A stretch of 64,000 bases of DNA from CAZDCD01 sp964503885. GTDB taxonomy: Bacteria; Bacteroidota; Bacteroidia; Bacteroidales; UBA10428. The DNA is taken from the NCBI GenBank assembly GCA_964503885.1, contig CAZDCD010000012.1, positions 1 through 64,000 on the forward strand, written 5' to 3'. Of this stretch, positions 7,868 through 17,576 are shown one piece after another. Position 1 is the first letter of the stretch. Each line of letters starts with the position of its first letter. A model generated the notes under the pieces. That model had not been told where the DNA came from. It searched no databases and saw nothing but the letters and a program-made list of their open reading frames with translations. The position numbers were made by a program, and so were the translations under genes.

Positions 7868-9382
7868 ATGAATAATCCAACAGATCGCTCGGTGAACCAG
7901 CGCTTTTCTTCACGGATGGCCCTGCTCCTAAGCGCCCTCGGGGTTGCTGTCGGCACAGGCAACATCTGGCGTTTTCCCAGGATTGCAGCACAGAACGGCG
8001 GTGAGCATGGTGCCGGTGCACTGATCTTTGCATGGGTCATCTTTTTGTTCGCCTGGAGCATTCCGCTTATCATTACAGAATACCTGGTCGGAAAACGGTT
8101 CCGTTCCGGTGTGATCCTGGCATTTACCAGGGGCCTGGGGAAAAAATTCTCCTGGATGGGAGGTTTTGTCGGCGTTGTTGCCCTGGGAATAAGTTTTTTC
8201 TATGCGGTGGTTGTCGGATGGGCGTTTTACTATTTTGTATACTTTTTGGTGACGCCGTTACCGGGCAGTGCAGGATCATCATTGTTGATCTGGGATCATT
8301 TTCAGGGCGGAATATTCCCCTGGCTTTTTCATTTCATGGTGGTGGTTCTGGGCGGGATGGCAATTCTTAAAGGGGTAAGATCAATTGAAAGGGTCAATTT
8401 TATCCTGATACCGGCGTTGATTCTTATCATATTGTTTGCCGTCCTCAAGACCCTGTTCCTTCCCGGGGCATGGGAAGGGATCGGATACCTGTTCAAACCC
8501 GACTGGAACCAGCTTGCCCAACCGGGAATCTGGCTCCAGGCCTTGACCCAGAATGCATGGGATACGGGGGCGGGATGGGGTTTGTTCCTCACCTATGCAG
8601 CTTACATGAAAGCAGAGCATGGCACGGTAAAGAATGCATTCATAACCGGTATCGGTAACAACACCATATCTATCCTCATGGCCATAATGATCTTCGGCAC
8701 CGTCTTTTCCATCCTCCAATACGGCGGCGGATTTACCGATTCACAGGTGATGGAAGTTATGAAGACCAGCGGTCCGGCTTCCACAGGGCTCACTTTTGTC
8801 TGGCTGCCCCAGCTTTTTGCGGGCATGCATGCAGGGCGTTTGCTTGCCATACTTTTTTTTATGGGACTGACATTTGCCGGCTTCTCCTCACTCATTTCGA
8901 TGTATGAACTGGGTTCGCGGGTGTTTATCGACATGGGTCTTACCCGGAATAAATCTGTACGGATTATTGTTTTGATCGCCTTTCTTGCCGGCCTGCCTTC
9001 AGTGGCAGATCTCAATTTTCTCAGCAACCAGGATTATGTATGGGGGATCGGCCTGATCATATCGGGTGTATTCATTGCATTACTGGCCGGGAATTATGGC
9101 ATCAGAACCCTGCGCAGTGAATTTGACTATTCAGGCAGAGACTGGATCCCCGGAACATGGTGGAATGTCGCAGTAAAATATTTCCTCCCGGTATCGGGTA
9201 CGCTGCTTATCTTATGGTGGTTGTTTTTGTCGGCCACTGTTTTTGCTCCGGGCGAATGGTATAATCCGTTTAACCCGTTCAGTGTAATGACATGTATAGT
9301 GCAGTGGGGACTGGCAATTGTGCTTCTGCTGATCTTTAACCGGTGGCTTGTGGGTAAGGTGATGAAGAGATTAGGTGATTAA
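7868..9382 (+). CDS. Neurotransmitter:sodium symporter family (NSS/SNF) transporter
   Basis: A 504-residue membrane protein of the NSS family (LeuT/MhsT relatives), which imports amino acids with sodium. The first helix has the signature ALGVAVGTGNIWRFPRIAAQNGG with the unwound sodium/substrate segment; about 11-12 hydrophobic helices follow. The ATG at 7868 gives the short cytoplasmic tail usual for bacterial members; the upstream ATG at 7808 would add 20 residues without family character. The TTATCGT array lies just upstream and may control it. It is convergent with mutS2, with 29 bases between them. Confidence 0.93.
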   Translation: MNNPTDRSVNQRFSSRMALLLSALGVAVGTGNIWRFPRIAAQNGGEHGAGALIFAWVIFLFAWSIPLIITEYLVGKRFRSGVILAFTRGLGKKFSWMGGFVGVVALGISFFYAVVVGWAFYYFVYFLVTPLPGSAGSSLLIWDHFQGGIFPWLFHFMVVVLGGMAILKGVRSIERVNFILIPALILIILFAVLKTLFLPGAWEGIGYLFKPDWNQLAQPGIWLQALTQNAWDTGAGWGLFLTYAAYMKAEHGTVKNAFITGIGNNTISILMAIMIFGTVFSILQYGGGFTDSQVMEVMKTSGPASTGLTFVWLPQLFAGMHAGRLLAILFFMGLTFAGFSSLISMYELGSRVFIDMGLTRNKSVRIIVLIAFLAGLPSVADLNFLSNQDYVWGIGLIISGVFIALLAGNYGIRTLRSEFDYSGRDWIPGTWWNVAVKYFLPVSGTLLILWWLFLSATVFAPGEWYNPFNPFSVMTCIVQWGLAIVLLLIFNRWLVGKVMKRLGD

Positions 9383-9411
9383 GTGATTGGGTGATAAGAT
9401 GAATGGATCAA

Positions 9412-11877
9412 TCAAACATCCAGCTCAACGATCGTTATCCCTGCCCCTCCCCTTTCCACATGCTCATCGCGGCATGATTTTACCACATCCATGGCATTCA
9501 GGTATTCGCGGGTGATCTGCTTCAGGATGCCGTTTCCTTTGCCATGCAGTATCCTGAGCTCGTGCACCGAAACCATGATGGCTTCATCCACGAACTTTCT
9601 GATCAGTTCAATGGCCTCATCAGCTCTTTTTCCGCGGATATCGATATCGGGTTTAAAGTTCAGCCTTCGTTCGGATACATTGAACCCCGAAGATACAGAA
9701 GAACGGCCGGTAAGTCTCTTTGCCTCCCTTCCGCTAATCTTTAACAGCCTCGATTCTTTCACTGTGGTCACCATGCTTCCGAAAGCCACCATAATGCTGT
9801 CTCCATTCACATCAATAACTTCGCCAGGCATCTCCTGGTTTACAAGACGTACGGTATCACCAATGCCAATCGTGTCTATATCACCGATTTTTTCGTCTGA
9901 ACTATCTTTCTGATCCCTGGCAAGCTTTTTTTCCAGCCTTTTTGCCTTTTCGAGCTTAGTATCGACATCTGAAGAACCTGATCCGGTAGCTGACCTTACT
10001 TCTTCCCGGTATTTATCGACGGCTGTTCTTGCTTCTTTTGTTTTTTCCTTATCGGCCTGACTTTCTTTAATAATTCGTATGGTATTTTCAATCTGCCTGT
10101 TAGCCCCTGTAAGTATTTCTTCAGCCTGGCTTCTGGCCTGGCTGATGATCTCTTTCTGCTGCTTTTTAGCCTTCCCGAGCTCACCGGTGTATTCGTCAAC
10201 AAGCGACTGCAACCTTTTTTCAGCTACCCTGATCCTTTCCCGTTTCTCCTCCCAGTATCTTTTGTCGCGGATGATCTCCCTCAGGTGTTTGTCAAACTGA
10301 ATGTGCTCCTGTCCTGCTTTATCAGCGGCCGAATTAAGTATATCTTCCGGAAGTCCTATTTTACGGGCAATATCAATTGCAAACGAGCTTCCGGGCTTTC
10401 CGATCTCAAGCCTGAATAGAGGCCGGATGAGTCCGGTATCAAAAAGCATGGCCCCGTTGATCAATCCATTGACCGATGAGGCAAAATGCTTCAGGTTGGC
10501 ATAGTGCGTAGTCATCACTCCGTAAGTGCCGGATTTATTCAGCCTGTCGAGAATGGCCTCTGCAATGGCACCGCCAAGTATGGGCTCTGTGCCGGCACCG
10601 AATTCATCAATCAATATCAGCGTTCGGCTACCCGCATGCTTTACGAAATATTTCATATTCAGCAGATGCGAGCTGTACGTACTGAGATCGTTCTCAATCG
10701 ACTGCTCATCGCCTATATCGATGAAAATATCGGAAAAAATGCCGGCCGAAGAGTTTTCAGCCATCGGAACCAGCATACCGCACTGCAGCATGTATTGAAG
10801 CAAACCCACTGTTTTGAGGCAAACTGATTTTCCTCCGGCATTCGGTCCTGAGATCAACAAGATACGGTTGGTATCATCGAGCCTGAGATCAAGAGGCACG
10901 ACCTCCTTATTCATTTTTCTGTTGGTAAGAAACAGCAGGGGATGAACAGCCTTGATCCATGTAAAGGCCATCCCGTCTGTTGTACCGGGTTTTACGGCAT
11001 TAATATCTACAGCAAAAAGGGCTTTAGCCCTCATAAAATCAATATCACCTAAAAAGAAATAGGCATTCTCCAGCTCATCGAGATAAGGCCTGATGGCGTC
11101 GGTAAACTTAACCAGTATTTTAATGATCTCCCGGCTTTCGGCGTATTCAAGCTCTTTCAGTTCATTATTCAGTTCAACAACTTCTGCCGGCTCAATATAG
11201 GCTGTTTTACCTGTTGCCGATTCATCGTGGATAAATCCTGCCACTTTTCTTTTATACGCCGCAGGTACCGGTATTACTAGACGTCCGTTACGGAACGTCA
11301 GCGCCGAATCTTCGTCAGCATACCCTTCCTGCCTGGCTTTTTTCAGGATATGCTCCAGCTGCCTGTTAATATTCGATTGTTTGCGGATAATTTCCTTGCG
11401 GATAGTTGCCAACTCTGAGGAGGCATTATCTTTTATCCGTCCATTCTTGGTTAGTATCCGGTCAATCTGTTCCAGTACAAAGGGGTAAAAACTCACACCA
11501 CCGGCTGTTTTACAAAGCACCGGATATTTCTTTTTCTCCTCGGATCCGCTGAAGAACCGCAATATTGCTTTTACAGCCTCGAGCGATTTTTTCAGGTTAT
11601 ATACCTCTTCAATTTCCAGGAACCTGCCCTCAGTCCTGGCTTTTTTAATCGATCCCGTTACATCGATATAATTGTCTGTCGGAAAGTTTTCCTCAAATAA
11701 ACAGATTCTCCTAAACTCCTCCGTTTCGTTCAGTTTGTGCTCAATTGCTTCCTGGTTGCCCGACATGACCATCTCGTCCGCACGCATCATACCCAGGCTG
11801 CAAAGGCAGTGATTTTTGACCATCTCCCGCACCTGGTCGAAACCGATCTTGCTCTCAAAATTTATCGGATAGATCAT
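9412..11877 (-). CDS. mutS2: MutS2 family ATPase/endonuclease
   Basis: An 821-residue MutS2 protein. These act in suppression of recombination and, in some bacteria, in rescue of collided ribosomes, rather than in mismatch repair. Seen in order: helical core (about 1-320), Walker A GPNAGGKSVCLK near residue 345, Walker B LILIDEFGAGTEP near 425, a coiled-coil stretch rich in E, K and R (about 510-640), and a C-terminal Smr nuclease domain with DIRGKRADEA and LRILHGKGNG. The mismatch-recognition domain of MutS1 is absent. It lies 65 bases downstream of the alpha-2-macroglobulin gene on the same strand. Length is normal for the family. Confidence 0.96.
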   Translation of the reverse strand: MIYPINFESKIGFDQVREMVKNHCLCSLGMMRADEMVMSGNQEAIEHKLNETEEFRRICLFEENFPTDNYIDVTGSIKKARTEGRFLEIEEVYNLKKSLEAVKAILRFFSGSEEKKKYPVLCKTAGGVSFYPFVLEQIDRILTKNGRIKDNASSELATIRKEIIRKQSNINRQLEHILKKARQEGYADEDSALTFRNGRLVIPVPAAYKRKVAGFIHDESATGKTAYIEPAEVVELNNELKELEYAESREIIKILVKFTDAIRPYLDELENAYFFLGDIDFMRAKALFAVDINAVKPGTTDGMAFTWIKAVHPLLFLTNRKMNKEVVPLDLRLDDTNRILLISGPNAGGKSVCLKTVGLLQYMLQCGMLVPMAENSSAGIFSDIFIDIGDEQSIENDLSTYSSHLLNMKYFVKHAGSRTLILIDEFGAGTEPILGGAIAEAILDRLNKSGTYGVMTTHYANLKHFASSVNGLINGAMLFDTGLIRPLFRLEIGKPGSSFAIDIARKIGLPEDILNSAADKAGQEHIQFDKHLREIIRDKRYWEEKRERIRVAEKRLQSLVDEYTGELGKAKKQQKEIISQARSQAEEILTGANRQIENTIRIIKESQADKEKTKEARTAVDKYREEVRSATGSGSSDVDTKLEKAKRLEKKLARDQKDSSDEKIGDIDTIGIGDTVRLVNQEMPGEVIDVNGDSIMVAFGSMVTTVKESRLLKISGREAKRLTGRSSVSSGFNVSERRLNFKPDIDIRGKRADEAIELIRKFVDEAIMVSVHELRILHGKGNGILKQITREYLNAMDVVKSCRDEHVERGGAGITIVELDV

Positions 11878-11942
11878 TTCTGGGAATCATGACTTAAGCA
11901 AAAGTACTTAAGAAATGACAAACGGTAAAATTTCCCATGGTA

Positions 11943-14900
11943 TCATTTCTTTCTGATCTTAACCAACGCAGCACCGTTATAGGAATGGTATTCCCCGTTA
12001 TACATGGCATCAGCACCTACCGGACCCATCTGAAATACTCCGGGAGACACCGCCCTTACCAGGTAATAATATGAGTTTCCCTGAGGGGTAACCCTTACAA
12101 AAAGGTTCACCCTGTCGTCACGCACGTCAAGATAACCGGGATATGACCGGAAATCGGGATAACTCATACCCGAGGGTAGTTCGGTCAACCTTGGATTTTC
12201 GATCTCGAACCCTGCAGGTAGAATGTCGCTGATGGCCACATTTTCAATCCGCTGATTTGTCAGGGAGGCTGCCGTAATCCTTACAAGGATAAGGTCGTTC
12301 TGCCGGAAATTATATGAAGTGATCATTCCTCCATACCGGTCATATAGAATTCTTCTTACTTTGATATAACTGTCCTCTTCAAGGTATGAACCATCGGAAC
12401 TTATCCCTTCGATCTCCCAGAAATAATAGAATTTTCCGTTGCCCTGGCTTTCAATGGTCAGCTCGGTCCCCTTCAGCTGGCCGGTATTCAGTGTGACCGT
12501 GTTATTGTTCATCTCTCCCACAACCTTTCCCTTCGATTTAATGACTGCCTTTACATCGGTTTTGGAGGCAATGCGCGCAATCTTTCCCATGGCAAGGTAC
12601 GAGAAAGTACTTTCCTGGGTATTCATATACCGTCTTGTTCTCAGTGCTTCCGATACATGTTTCACCATCACCGGGATCTGATTGTTGTCGGGATCGACCT
12701 CGAGCAGCACATTCAGCGTTATTGCTTCATCCCTCAGGTAGGAATAAAAGCTCCCTCCGAATGATGTGTTTGCCTTCTCTCCTTCAAATGCAGGCGGTAC
12801 GATCTGCCTGTATTTTTCTTTATCGCCTGCCAGGGCATATGCTGCTGCAAGCATGTATTTGGCATCAAGGCTCAGATCCTGTAAATTGGATTTATAGAAA
12901 TTCATGGTAGACAGCTCGGGTTTGCCTGCAAGTGCCAGAACATAAAGAGAATACACAGCTTCTCTGGGTAAAATGTTTCTTTTCTGATTGTAATTATAGT
13001 AATAGGTTACAAACTCTCTTCTTTTCAGATGTACCCGCAGGTAGTTGAATAACAGGTCCAGCATTTTATCCTCAACCTCAAAACCTGCTTTTTTGGCTTC
13101 AAGAAGAAAATGTGCGGCATATACCGAACCCCACCAGGTTTCAACTCCTTCCCCGGGCCAGTATGTCAGGGCACCGCTATACAACTGCATTGATTTGATC
13201 TTGTCGATAGCAGATTGGACATTGTAAGCAGGATTCGGGTCAGCTCCCTTCGTGTCTTTGAGGATATCCCGTGCAAGGTCGTTGAAATAAAGTTGCGGAA
13301 AAGCGCTGGAGACTGTCTGTTCAATACATCCGTATGGATAACGTATAAGGTATTCCAGCCTGTCAGTGAACTGTACCATTGGTGATTTACTGACAACAAG
13401 TTTATTATCGACGCTTGACGGGATAAATTTTGAATTGTCCATGGATATTTTCACCGGCTTCCCAACCTCAGCCACGCCTGATCCATTCACTTTCTGAAGG
13501 GGAGACGCAGGGCGGACGGATATCTCTGTTGTATTGACAAACTTTTCGTTCAGGGCATCCAGTTCCACTTCCACTTTCCCCTGCCCTATTTCAGGCAGTG
13601 CATAGATCCTGAAAAGCACCTCCTTTTCCGCATTTTTGTCGATCCTGAACTGCTGTGTATTGTTGCCGGTGACCCGCAGCGGACCGCTGATTTTAAGTTC
13701 AGCCTTGCAGTTGGCAGTTTTGTCGGTTGTATTGGTGACGATAACAGGCACGATCACCGAATCTTTCGGGCTTAAGAACCTTGGCAGCGCCACGCTGATC
13801 ACCACCGGATCGGCCACCTTTATAAACGCTTCGGATGCGGCAAACGATTTGTTTTTATGTGCTGCCACCATTATTCTGAGTTCGCCGGAAAACTGCGGTA
13901 TATCCACTTCATATTCGGCCACACCGCTGTTGTCCGTCTGTATTGTTCCGCTCCAGAACGATACCAGGTTCATGCGTTTATTGGTCAGCGGATTGATCCT
14001 TTTTTCCATGCTCATATCGCCCCCGCCGGCCTGGCTTACAGCCGATCCGATCTCGGGAAAAAGGTAAGGATAGATATCATACGATCCCACAGCAAGTGCC
14101 CGCCTGGCATAGAAAAATGCGTAGGGGTCCGGGGTCTGGTAATTGGTGACCTGCAATATGCCGTTGTCCGCAACGGCAATGGTCACAGCCGTGTTTGCCG
14201 CTGATCTGACCGTGATCTTCTGCCGGGTATTCGATCTGGAACTGGTCACCGCTTCAACCGATAAGGGAAGCTTATTCGCAGGATTTTCTACCATCACCGG
14301 GGTAAAGCCGTGTGCCACTGTAAGCGGTAATTCGCTTTCGGCATGTGGCCTGAACAGGGTGGCCGTAATGTATACGTTTGGCACATGAGCAGCGGTAAGG
14401 TTAAGGTCAAGCGAAACGACCCTTTTATCGGTTTCGCGGTAGTAATAACTGATCACATCATTATTTTCCACTGTGATCAGCATCTTCCCGCTGAACGGAG
14501 CTTTGAGCAATACCCTGGCGTTTTCTCCAGTAGTATATTTATCCTTGTCAAGCTCGATATCGATCCGTCCCTCGTTATCAACCTGGAATGAACTGTACTG
14601 TGTGGAACTTCCGTAACCATATGCCCAGAAACCTATCTTCACATACCTTGAAGCACCCGGACGCGATAACCTTACTTCATAGTTGCCGTTCAGGTCGGGT
14701 GTAAAGGTGTAGTTTACCGAAGTTCCGTTCAGCGTAAGCGTTTTGGTCTCCAGCACCCGTTCCACTCTTTCCGACCGGTACCGGAAGTAATCTCCGCTTC
14801 GTGAAAGCACAGTCTTATATTCAATACGCACCAGGTTGATTTTAGCGGGAATGTTGTCAAGTGCCTTTCCGTTTTTATCGACAGCAATTAACGGCACATT

Positions 14901-17375
14901 CACCGGTTTACCCGTGCGTGCATAATACCCTGAAAATTTTATTCCGTAAAAAATATCCTGCGTATATATCTTAAAGGTTTTTTTCCGGTTGACCGGTCTG
15001 CCTGTCTCATCAAATACGGTAATGTACAGATCTGACTGCAGCAGGCCCATGTCCCTGTATATTCCCGGAATTTCAAATTTCTCGGTGGCTTTGCCTTCCT
15101 GGTTGGTCGCGTTCTCACGAAGTATCCTCTCAAAATAGGAGTCCAGACCGGAAAGCGCATAATTGTATTCATGGTTCTTCGAAGGATAAAACCCACGCAA
15201 TGCAGTGGTGAGTTCTACTTCATAATTCCTGTTGGCCGCCGGGGGGCCAAAAAAATTCGTGGCCCCTATATTCACCTCTATTTCCTCTTCGGGTTTGAAT
15301 TCTTCTCTGTTCAGGGACACATCGACCTTTATCCTGTCCGGCACAAACTCTTCCAGCCTGATGGTTTTATTGCCGATAAGCACATTGTTCGAGGTATACA
15401 ATTCCGCGGTATAGCTTCCGGTCATGGCTGAAGGTGATGTCGGAACAGCCACATCAAAAGAGCCGTCCTCATCAAGAACTTTTCTCAGTGTCTTTAAGGT
15501 TTTGCCGTTGGGCGTCACAATTTTCAGGATAACAGGCATTTGTCCCGGCAGTTCCCAGCCAAAGGTACGAATGACAGCCGAAAGGTTGATCGTCTCACCC
15601 GGACGGTAAAGTTCACGCTCACCATAAATGAACGCTTCAAGACCGGAAGGATTTTCATACTTTCCGCCTACATCAAAACCCGAAGTATGCACTGCAGACT
15701 GTTTTAAGTAGATGTAATTAAAATCGCTCCCAAGGTTGGCTGTTACCAGTTCAGGTTCAAATCCGCTTGCAGGAAGTTCTTTATATGCATACCTGGCGTA
15801 TCCTTCTGAATTTGTGGATAATTTGGCAAGTACCTGGTTATTTCTGCCGACCACAAATATTCCGGCACCGTTAACAGGACTTGCGTCGATTAGCGAATTG
15901 ACAAAAACCGAAATGGCATTTTTCCCTTTCTTAACGATCAGGCCCAGGTCGGAGACCGACACTGTTTTTTTTGCACTTATCCACCCATCGGTTGCAGAAG
16001 TTATTTCCACCTGGTAAATACCTTTGTAATCCTTTAACTTATCGTTAAAATCGAATTGAAGTATCCTTGAATTTCCAAGTTTTTTAAGATCCCCGGTGTT
16101 GATGGTTTTCTCCAGTATAACATCCCCCAGGAATTCGGCATTTGAATTGCCCGACCCGTAATAGTAATCCCCGTATTCATCGTAATAGTAATCCTCTTCT
16201 TCGTCATAGTAATAGGAATAGTTGCCGGAGCGCAGAAAATTCAGGATGTTGTTTTCATAGATCTTCGTGATCTTCAAATTTACTTCAGGAATGCTTATGA
16301 TAGCAACTTCGACAGCTCTTGAACCTTTAGCGGAGAGATAGGATCCTTTGTTATCGATAAACCGTACTGCAGGTTTGAGTTTTCCAAAGGAAACATCTTC
16401 TTCATAATCGTATTTCAATGTACCGCCGAGGACGCCCGGAAGGTCTTTTGTTATCCTTACAGTGTATTTCCGGGTAACATCAAACTCACGGCTTTTTATA
16501 ATGAAATAATTCGGGTAGACTTCCACATCGAATTTTACTGCAGGCACAATGACTATGTGTTTTTTTATCTTTTTCTGATCTGCTTTCTGAGAAGTATTCA
16601 CCGTAATCTGTCCGGTTATGCCATCGTGTTCCGTGGTGATTCCTGTAATATTTAATTTATAAGGCGAATTCAGGACTAGATTCAGTGAAATATCCTTTTC
16701 AGTTGGATTGGTGCCTCCTTTCGGAAGCAATCCTTTTTTCAGTGTGCATTCCAATTCCAGATCCCTGTCTTCGGGCTTCAGGTTGGTTATATCAAATAGT
16801 ACCTCACTGCCTGTTTCACCGGACAAAGGCTGGAGCACTGCACTATTACCGTCAGCTTTCACCTCGAGTTTAGCCGCAATATCGGATGGATTCACAGGAT
16901 AATTGAATGAAAATGAAAGGCGCGCGGTAGGTTCCCCCGTCTTATCATCGGCCAGTGCCCAGTAGGCCTGGTACTGGTCAAGTCTCAGTTCGGGTGTGCT
17001 GAATGAATAGTCTTTGTCTCCCCTGATCTGCATCCCCTTCTTATGACGGGTAATATTGCCGGTAAGTGTAACTTTATAGTCGGTTGCAGGGGAAAACCCC
17101 GGTTCGGGAACAAAAACCAATTCGTTTTTATTGATCCACAGCGTTTTTCCGGTTACGTGCGGATCGAATTTCAGGTATTCAACTGACACAGACCGGTTAA
17201 CCATTGAATCGGGTACCAGGTCTTTATTAAACAGGAACTTCAGGGGATCATTCAATTTAACTTCCTTATCAAAGCTTGTCTTAATGACTTTAACTGCATT
17301 CTCTTTCGAGCATGAGTTCAATACCAATGCCACCGCCAGGAGGGAGGCAAAAATTATAGAATGTTTTCTGATCAT
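11943..17375 (-). CDS. Bacterial alpha-2-macroglobulin (large thioester lipoprotein)
   Basis: A giant protein of about 1810 residues in the bacterial alpha-2-macroglobulin family (YfhM-like), thought to trap proteases in the periplasm. The ATG at 17375 begins a lipoprotein signal (lipobox LNSC near residue 22); an earlier in-frame ATG at 17480 would put 35 residues before it. MG-type beta domains occupy most of the length. The thioester motif YPYGCIEQ is intact, with its Cys codon at 13328-13326 (about residue 1350), followed by the helical alpha/alpha toroid domain. Around residues 378-412 is an unusual insertion made almost wholly of Tyr, Asp, Glu and Gly. It is divergent from pbpC, its usual neighbour. 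Confidence 0.94.
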   Translation of the reverse strand: MIRKHSIIFASLLAVALVLNSCSKENAVKVIKTSFDKEVKLNDPLKFLFNKDLVPDSMVNRSVSVEYLKFDPHVTGKTLWINKNELVFVPEPGFSPATDYKVTLTGNITRHKKGMQIRGDKDYSFSTPELRLDQYQAYWALADDKTGEPTARLSFSFNYPVNPSDIAAKLEVKADGNSAVLQPLSGETGSEVLFDITNLKPEDRDLELECTLKKGLLPKGGTNPTEKDISLNLVLNSPYKLNITGITTEHDGITGQITVNTSQKADQKKIKKHIVIVPAVKFDVEVYPNYFIIKSREFDVTRKYTVRITKDLPGVLGGTLKYDYEEDVSFGKLKPAVRFIDNKGSYLSAKGSRAVEVAIISIPEVNLKITKIYENNILNFLRSGNYSYYYDEEEDYYYDEYGDYYYGSGNSNAEFLGDVILEKTINTGDLKKLGNSRILQFDFNDKLKDYKGIYQVEITSATDGWISAKKTVSVSDLGLIVKKGKNAISVFVNSLIDASPVNGAGIFVVGRNNQVLAKLSTNSEGYARYAYKELPASGFEPELVTANLGSDFNYIYLKQSAVHTSGFDVGGKYENPSGLEAFIYGERELYRPGETINLSAVIRTFGWELPGQMPVILKIVTPNGKTLKTLRKVLDEDGSFDVAVPTSPSAMTGSYTAELYTSNNVLIGNKTIRLEEFVPDRIKVDVSLNREEFKPEEEIEVNIGATNFFGPPAANRNYEVELTTALRGFYPSKNHEYNYALSGLDSYFERILRENATNQEGKATEKFEIPGIYRDMGLLQSDLYITVFDETGRPVNRKKTFKIYTQDIFYGIKFSGYYARTGKPVNVPLIAVDKNGKALDNIPAKINLVRIEYKTVLSRSGDYFRYRSERVERVLETKTLTLNGTSVNYTFTPDLNGNYEVRLSRPGASRYVKIGFWAYGYGSSTQYSSFQVDNEGRIDIELDKDKYTTGENARVLLKAPFSGKMLITVENNDVISYYYRETDKRVVSLDLNLTAAHVPNVYITATLFRPHAESELPLTVAHGFTPVMVENPANKLPLSVEAVTSSRSNTRQKITVRSAANTAVTIAVADNGILQVTNYQTPDPYAFFYARRALAVGSYDIYPYLFPEIGSAVSQAGGGDMSMEKRINPLTNKRMNLVSFWSGTIQTDNSGVAEYEVDIPQFSGELRIMVAAHKNKSFAASEAFIKVADPVVISVALPRFLSPKDSVIVPVIVTNTTDKTANCKAELKISGPLRVTGNNTQQFRIDKNAEKEVLFRIYALPEIGQGKVEVELDALNEKFVNTTEISVRPASPLQKVNGSGVAEVGKPVKISMDNSKFIPSSVDNKLVVSKSPMVQFTDRLEYLIRYPYGCIEQTVSSAFPQLYFNDLARDILKDTKGADPNPAYNVQSAIDKIKSMQLYSGALTYWPGEGVETWWGSVYAAHFLLEAKKAGFEVEDKMLDLLFNYLRVHLKRREFVTYYYNYNQKRNILPREAVYSLYVLALAGKPELSTMNFYKSNLQDLSLDAKYMLAAAYALAGDKEKYRQIVPPAFEGEKANTSFGGSFYSYLRDEAITLNVLLEVDPDNNQIPVMVKHVSEALRTRRYMNTQESTFSYLAMGKIARIASKTDVKAVIKSKGKVVGEMNNNTVTLNTGQLKGTELTIESQGNGKFYYFWEIEGISSDGSYLEEDSYIKVRRILYDRYGGMITSYNFRQNDLILVRITAASLTNQRIENVAISDILPAGFEIENPRLTELPSGMSYPDFRSYPGYLDVRDDRVNLFVRVTPQGNSYYYLVRAVSPGVFQMGPVGADAMYNGEYHSYNGAALVKIRKK

Positions 17376-17576
17376 AGATTGATGATTAATGGTTTTAGGT
17401 ATAGGTCTGTTCGTAATTCGTTCAATACTTATGCATTGCACCTTTTTACTGTTGCCCCGATAAGCCTTCACAAAATACAAAATATCTGAATCATTTGAAA
17501 ATCATTTGGTATATTCGGTAAACATTTGCATCCGAAATTTCAAATCTTAGCAGTTTTGACCGGCAGGTTTATACAA

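Noticed and set aside
17526..17576. TTG start 17 codons upstream of the pbpC ATG
   Set aside because: The sequence here resembles promoter elements and ATG at 17577 gives a normal PBP1C N-terminus.
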